Positions 32,197 through 35,502 of a DNA stretch of 35,502 nt are shown here, in pieces; position 1 is the first letter of the stretch; the number at the start of each line of letters is the position of its first letter. This DNA comes from CALHVR01 sp963528625 (GTDB lineage Bacteria; Fusobacteriota; Fusobacteriia; Fusobacteriales; Leptotrichiaceae). The DNA lies in NCBI GenBank assembly GCA_963528625.1, contig CAURVQ010000009.1:1-35502 (forward strand), given 5' to 3'. Position numbers and translations under genes: made by a program. A model generated the notes under the pieces. That model saw nothing but the letters and a program-made list of their open reading frames with translations, had not been told where the DNA came from and searched no databases.

Positions 32197-33957
32197 ATGC
32201 AGTTTACATTAGAAAAAGAAGTAAAATATGTTTTAGATAAATTAAATCAAAATGGGACTGGATTTCTAGTTGGTGGAGCTATAAGAGATATGATTTTAGG
32301 AATAATTCCTGACGATTATGATTTTGCTACTGATATTGATTATGATAAATTAAAAATAATTTTTAAAGAGAATAATCCAAAAGAGGTTGAAGCACATTTT
32401 GGGATTTTAATGATAAAAGTAAATGGCAAAGAATTTGAAATTGCTAAATATAGAAAAGAAATTGGTATATTAAATAGTAGATATCCTAAAAAAATTAAAT
32501 TTGTTCAAACGATTACGGATGATTTAGCTAGGAGAGATTTTACTATAAATGCGTTGGCGTATAATGAAAAAGAGGGCTTAATAGATCTTTATGGTGGTGT
32601 TCAAGATATAAAAAATAAAGTGGTAAGATTTGTTGGAAATCCAAAATTAAGAATAGAAGAAGATGCTTTAAGGATAATGAGAGCTTTTAGATTTATGGCT
32701 AAACTAGGATTTGAATTAGATAAAAAAACGGAAAATGCTATATATGAAAAACGAAAATTTTTAAATAAAATTTCAAAAGAAAGAATTTTTGATGAAATAA
32801 GTAAAATTTTGGTAGCACCTTATGTAAAAAATACATTAAAAATTATGAAAAGATTACTAATTTTAGAAATATTAATTCCAGACATAAAATATTTATATGA
32901 AGTGGATCAAATAGAAAAAAAAGATACATTCAAAAAAATATTATCTACAATTTCTAAAACAAAATGTGATTTAATAACAAGATTATCAGCTTTATTTTAT
33001 CAAATTGGAAAAGTAAATAGTGAAACAATTGATGGAAAAGGGCAAAGAAGCTATGATGGATATGAAAGAGAGAGTAGTTTTTTAGCAGAAACAGTATTAA
33101 AATATTATCGTGCATCAAATGAAATAACAAGTTCTGTAAAAAAAATAGTGTATAATCATTTATTGCCTGAAAAAAATATAAGTGATAAAATATTAAAAAA
33201 AATAATTTTAGATTTTGATGATAGAAATTTTAATCGATTATTAGATTTAATTGAAGCAGATTTAGATGAAAATGATGTTGAAAAAACAAAATTAGTGAAT
33301 AATTTGAAAAATAAAATATTTGCAATAATGTCAGAAGGACCAATTCTAAGATTAAAAGATTTAGATATAACAGGTGTGGATTTGATAAATATAGGATTTG
33401 ATAATAGGAGTATAAATAATATTAAATTAGAAATTTATGAAGAAATACTTGATAAATATTTAAAAAATGATAAACAAGAAATTGTAGATTATTTGATAAA
33501 AAAATATAATTTAACTTGTGAATTAAAATATGAAAAGAGTTGTGGAGCAGTAATTTATAGTAACAAAAAAGATAGATTTTTAATTGTAAAAATGTACAAT
33601 GGTAATTGGGGATTTGCAAAAGGTCATATTGAAAACGGTGAAACAGAAGTTGAAACAGCAATTCGTGAAGTTAAAGAAGAAACAAATGTTGATATAGAAA
33701 TAAATAAAGAAATTAGAAAAGTTGTAAAATATATACCAAATAATGAAATTTTTAAAGAAGTTGTATTTTTTTTAGGAGAAACTGTTGGAGAAGAAAATAT
33801 AATACTTCAAGAAGATGAAATTGAAGATTATGAGTGGTGCAATGTCGCTGAAGGAATGAAGCTTATTACATATAAAGTTCAAAGAGATGTCTTGAATGAA
33901 TTTGCCAAAATAATATATAAAAATAAAATTACTGAAGATAGTGAATGGTATATTTAA
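32197..33957 (+). CDS. cca: CCA tRNA nucleotidyltransferase fused to a NUDIX hydrolase
   Basis: This 586-aa protein adds or repairs the CCA end of tRNAs. Residues 1-~160 are the class II nucleotidyltransferase head: VGGAIRDMILG, PDDYDFATDID (catalytic DxD) and RRDFTINALAYN, with the EDALRIMRAFRFMAKLGF segment of the neck. The middle contains an HD-like stretch whose ligands are lost: FYQIGK (Y268/Q269, where HD is usual) and DGYE (Y289, where H is usual). From about 447 a complete NUDIX domain begins (SCGAVIYSNKKDRFLIVK), with the NUDIX box at 476-498 (GHIENGE, then REVKEETNV). It most resembles the Ap4A/dinucleotide hydrolase group. The fusion is within one uninterrupted frame. A GGAG ribosome-binding site precedes the ATG. 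Confidence 0.92.
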   Translation: MQFTLEKEVKYVLDKLNQNGTGFLVGGAIRDMILGIIPDDYDFATDIDYDKLKIIFKENNPKEVEAHFGILMIKVNGKEFEIAKYRKEIGILNSRYPKKIKFVQTITDDLARRDFTINALAYNEKEGLIDLYGGVQDIKNKVVRFVGNPKLRIEEDALRIMRAFRFMAKLGFELDKKTENAIYEKRKFLNKISKERIFDEISKILVAPYVKNTLKIMKRLLILEILIPDIKYLYEVDQIEKKDTFKKILSTISKTKCDLITRLSALFYQIGKVNSETIDGKGQRSYDGYERESSFLAETVLKYYRASNEITSSVKKIVYNHLLPEKNISDKILKKIILDFDDRNFNRLLDLIEADLDENDVEKTKLVNNLKNKIFAIMSEGPILRLKDLDITGVDLINIGFDNRSINNIKLEIYEEILDKYLKNDKQEIVDYLIKKYNLTCELKYEKSCGAVIYSNKKDRFLIVKMYNGNWGFAKGHIENGETEVETAIREVKEETNVDIEINKEIRKVVKYIPNNEIFKEVVFFLGETVGEENIILQEDEIEDYEWCNVAEGMKLITYKVQRDVLNEFAKIIYKNKITEDSEWYI

Positions 33958-33966
33958 AGGAGGAAA

Positions 33967-34671
33967 ATGTACGAAGTAGTATTATTAGATATAGATGATA
34001 CATTGTTTGATTATCAAAAAGCAGAAGAAAAAGCAATGTATGAAACATTTTATGAATTAGGATTTTTTGAACAAAATAGTAAAAAAGATTATGAAAAATT
34101 TGTAAAAGAATATGAAATTATAAATTTAAAATTATGGAAAGAATTAGAAAAAGGTAAAATAAAGATAGAAAATTTAAAAATAAATAGATTTAAAGAAACT
34201 TTTAATAAAATCAATTTAGTTTATTATGATGAGAAAAAATTTAGTAAAAAATATTTAGAGAAATTAGGAGAAGGGACTTATTTATTTGATGGTGCAGAAA
34301 AATTTGTAAAATATTTAAGTGAAAAAAATTATAAATTAGCAATTATAACGAATGGTATAAAAGAAGTACAAATTCCGAGAATAAAAAATTCAAAGATAAA
34401 TAAGTATATAGAAACTATTATTATTTCAGAAGAAGTTGGAGTAAGTAAACCTAATCCATTAATATTTGAAAAAGCGTTAGAAAAATTAAATTATAATGGA
34501 GAAAAAAGTAAAGTTATAATGATTGGAGATTCACAGACGGCAGATATAAAGGGAGCTAATAATTTTGAAATTGATAGTTGTTGGATAAATTTAGTAAAAC
34601 GTAAAAAAAATGAAGCGATAAATGCCACATTTGAAGTTGAAAGTTATGAAGAATTATATGAAATTTTATAG
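33967..34671 (+). CDS. HAD-superfamily phosphatase, YjjG-like nucleotidase
   Basis: This 234-aa cytoplasmic phosphatase has the HAD motifs: motif I LLDIDDTLFDY with D8 and D10, motif II IITNG, a Lys motif GVSKPNPLIFEKAL, and motif IV IGDSQTADIKGA. The cap domain (about 15-90) is helical. The FDYQKAEEKA sequence after motif I and the overall length fit the YjjG family, which dephosphorylates noncanonical pyrimidine nucleotides such as dUMP in E. coli, but substrates cannot be read from sequence. The ATG follows AGGAGGAAA, and the gene starts 9 nt after cca. House-cleaning of nucleotides would fit the NUDIX domain next door; that link is inference. Confidence 0.88.
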   Translation: MYEVVLLDIDDTLFDYQKAEEKAMYETFYELGFFEQNSKKDYEKFVKEYEIINLKLWKELEKGKIKIENLKINRFKETFNKINLVYYDEKKFSKKYLEKLGEGTYLFDGAEKFVKYLSEKNYKLAIITNGIKEVQIPRIKNSKINKYIETIIISEEVGVSKPNPLIFEKALEKLNYNGEKSKVIMIGDSQTADIKGANNFEIDSCWINLVKRKKNEAINATFEVESYEELYEIL

Positions 34672-34730
34672 AAATTAAGATAAAAGAAAAAAATAGATTT
34701 TTAATGATAAAAACTTAATTAAAAAAAGTT

Positions 34731-34758
34731 TTGAAAAAATAAAAAAATATGATATAAA
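34731..34758 (+). promoter_or_regulatory. Possible promoter of the GH57 gene
   Basis: TTGAAA (34731-34736), a 16-nt spacer and TATAAA (34753-34758), with TG at 34750-34751, lie about 80 nt upstream of the GH57 start. Several other TATAAT hexamers in this A/T-rich gap lack a -35. Confidence 0.4.
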
Positions 34759-34837
34759 TATAATGAATAGCTATAATAAATAAATATTTATATTGATAAA
34801 ATAATATAATACAAAATGGAAAGAGAGGAAATATAGT

Positions 34838-35502
34838 ATGAATGGATATTTAAGTTTTGTTTTGCATGCACATTTACCATATGTAAGACATCCAGAGTAT
34901 GAAGAATTTTTAGAAGAAGATTGGTTATTTGAAGGGATTACTGAAACATATATTCCTCTTTTAGAGATGTTTGAAAATTTAACAAGAGATAGAATACCAT
35001 GGGAATTGACTATGACAATGTCTGGAACTTTAGTAAATATGTTAAATGATAGTTTACTTAGAGAAAGATATGTTAATCATCTTAATAAATTAATTAAATT
35101 TTGTGAATTAGAAGTTGAAAGATTAAAAGAATATCCAGATATGCTAAAAGTTGCTAATCATAACTTATGGTTTAATAAAAGAGCTAGAGATGTTTATGAA
35201 TATAAATATGGTAGAGATTTAGTTGGTGCATTTAGGAAATATCAAGATCAAGGAAATTTAGAAATAATACCAGTAACTGCTACACACGGATTTTTACCGA
35301 CAATGAAAGATTACCCTGAAGCAGTAAATGCTCAAGTATATATGGCTAAAAAAGATTATATTAGAAATTTTGGTAGAGATCCAAAAGGAATTTGGTTAGC
35401 AGAATGTGCTTATTATCCCGGGCAAGTTTAATATTTATATAAACATGGAATAAGATACTTTTTAGTTGATGCACACGGATTAATGTATAGTTATCCAAGA
35501 AC
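34838..35502 (+). pseudogene. GH57 glycosidase (1,4-alpha-glucan branching enzyme-like), interrupted by an in-frame stop; 3' end outside window
   Basis: GH57 enzymes act on alpha-glucans (branching enzyme, amylase). The N-terminus has the conserved LHAHLPYVRHPE (residues 9-20). Later come TATHGFLPTM and WLAECAYYPG with E189 at the position of the GH57 catalytic nucleophile (conserved region 3). Immediately after GQV, a TAA at 35429-35431 stops the frame at 197 aa, while GH57 branching enzymes usually have over 500 residues. The same frame then continues as YLYKHGIRYFLVDAHGLMYS to the window edge, which is what the family predicts. So a single codon seems to have become a stop. Downstream catalytic regions are beyond the window. 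The promoter side and the GAGAGGAA ribosome-binding site look normal. Sequencing error is the main alternative. Confidence 0.8.

Noticed and set aside
34710..34732. AAAACTT/AAGTTTT hairpin after the HAD gene, considered as a terminator
   Set aside because: It has only 7 bp with one G-C pair and no T-run after it; the 3' arm overlaps a possible -35.

Overview
The window is strongly AT-rich, with long runs of AAA/ATA/GAA codons, and it carries only chromosomal housekeeping genes from an anaerobe-like bacterium. I think it comes from Fusobacteriota, most likely Leptotrichiaceae (Leptotrichia, Sneathia or Streptobacillus). Reasons: the extreme AT bias, diderm-type lipoprotein, SIMPL and class A PBP proteins, a D-lactate dehydrogenase (lactate is the main product of this family), a PgpH-YbeY pair, and the general look of the proteins. 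The genus is inference only. I see no rRNA, tRNA, CRISPR array, insertion sequence or prophage.

Layout. Minus strand, 1-3937: the start of ahpC (cut by the window edge) with a consensus promoter, then a nicotinamide phosphoribosyltransferase gene, preceded by two overlapping SIMPL-domain (DUF541) envelope paralogues. Plus strand, 4112-6431: a two-gene osmoprotectant ABC importer (ATPase, then a fused permease/binding protein). Then come ldhA (D-lactate dehydrogenase), prfB with its programmed +1 frameshift, and gltX behind a perfect consensus promoter. 10754-18028 is an operon of a JAB/DinG helicase fusion, pgpH, ybeY and pcrA. 18178-23874 holds fabZ, a structured RNA or inverted repeat, a MATE transporter overlapping plsY, gpsA, a short sigma-70 factor and dnaN. 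It ends in a shared bidirectional terminator facing the minus-strand pair rlmN and the class A PBP gene. 27246-30534 holds mrp overlapping an atypical response regulator, sodA, and a MetQ-like lipoprotein. 30875-34671 holds rsmB, a CCA-adding enzyme fused to a NUDIX domain, and a YjjG-like HAD phosphatase. The window ends in a GH57 glycosidase gene interrupted by an in-frame stop.

The genes group by theme: translation and RNA maturation (prfB, gltX, ybeY, rlmN, rsmB, cca), replication and repair (dinG-like, pcrA, dnaN), envelope (fabZ, plsY, gpsA, PBP, SIMPL) and stress (ahpC, sodA, the Opu importer). Intergenic regions are short, and most transcription units have recognisable TTGnnn-N16-18-TATAAT promoters and strong hairpin terminators.

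I found no clearly new multi-gene system. The points most worth following are the structured element in front of the MATE gene, the JAMM-DinG fusion, the degenerate response regulator coupled to Mrp, the CCA-NUDIX fusion with a ruined HD site, and the interrupted GH57 gene. I corrected several starts from the simple longest-ORF choice: NAMPT, the DinG-like protein, PgpH, the sigma factor, RsmB and full-length RF2.
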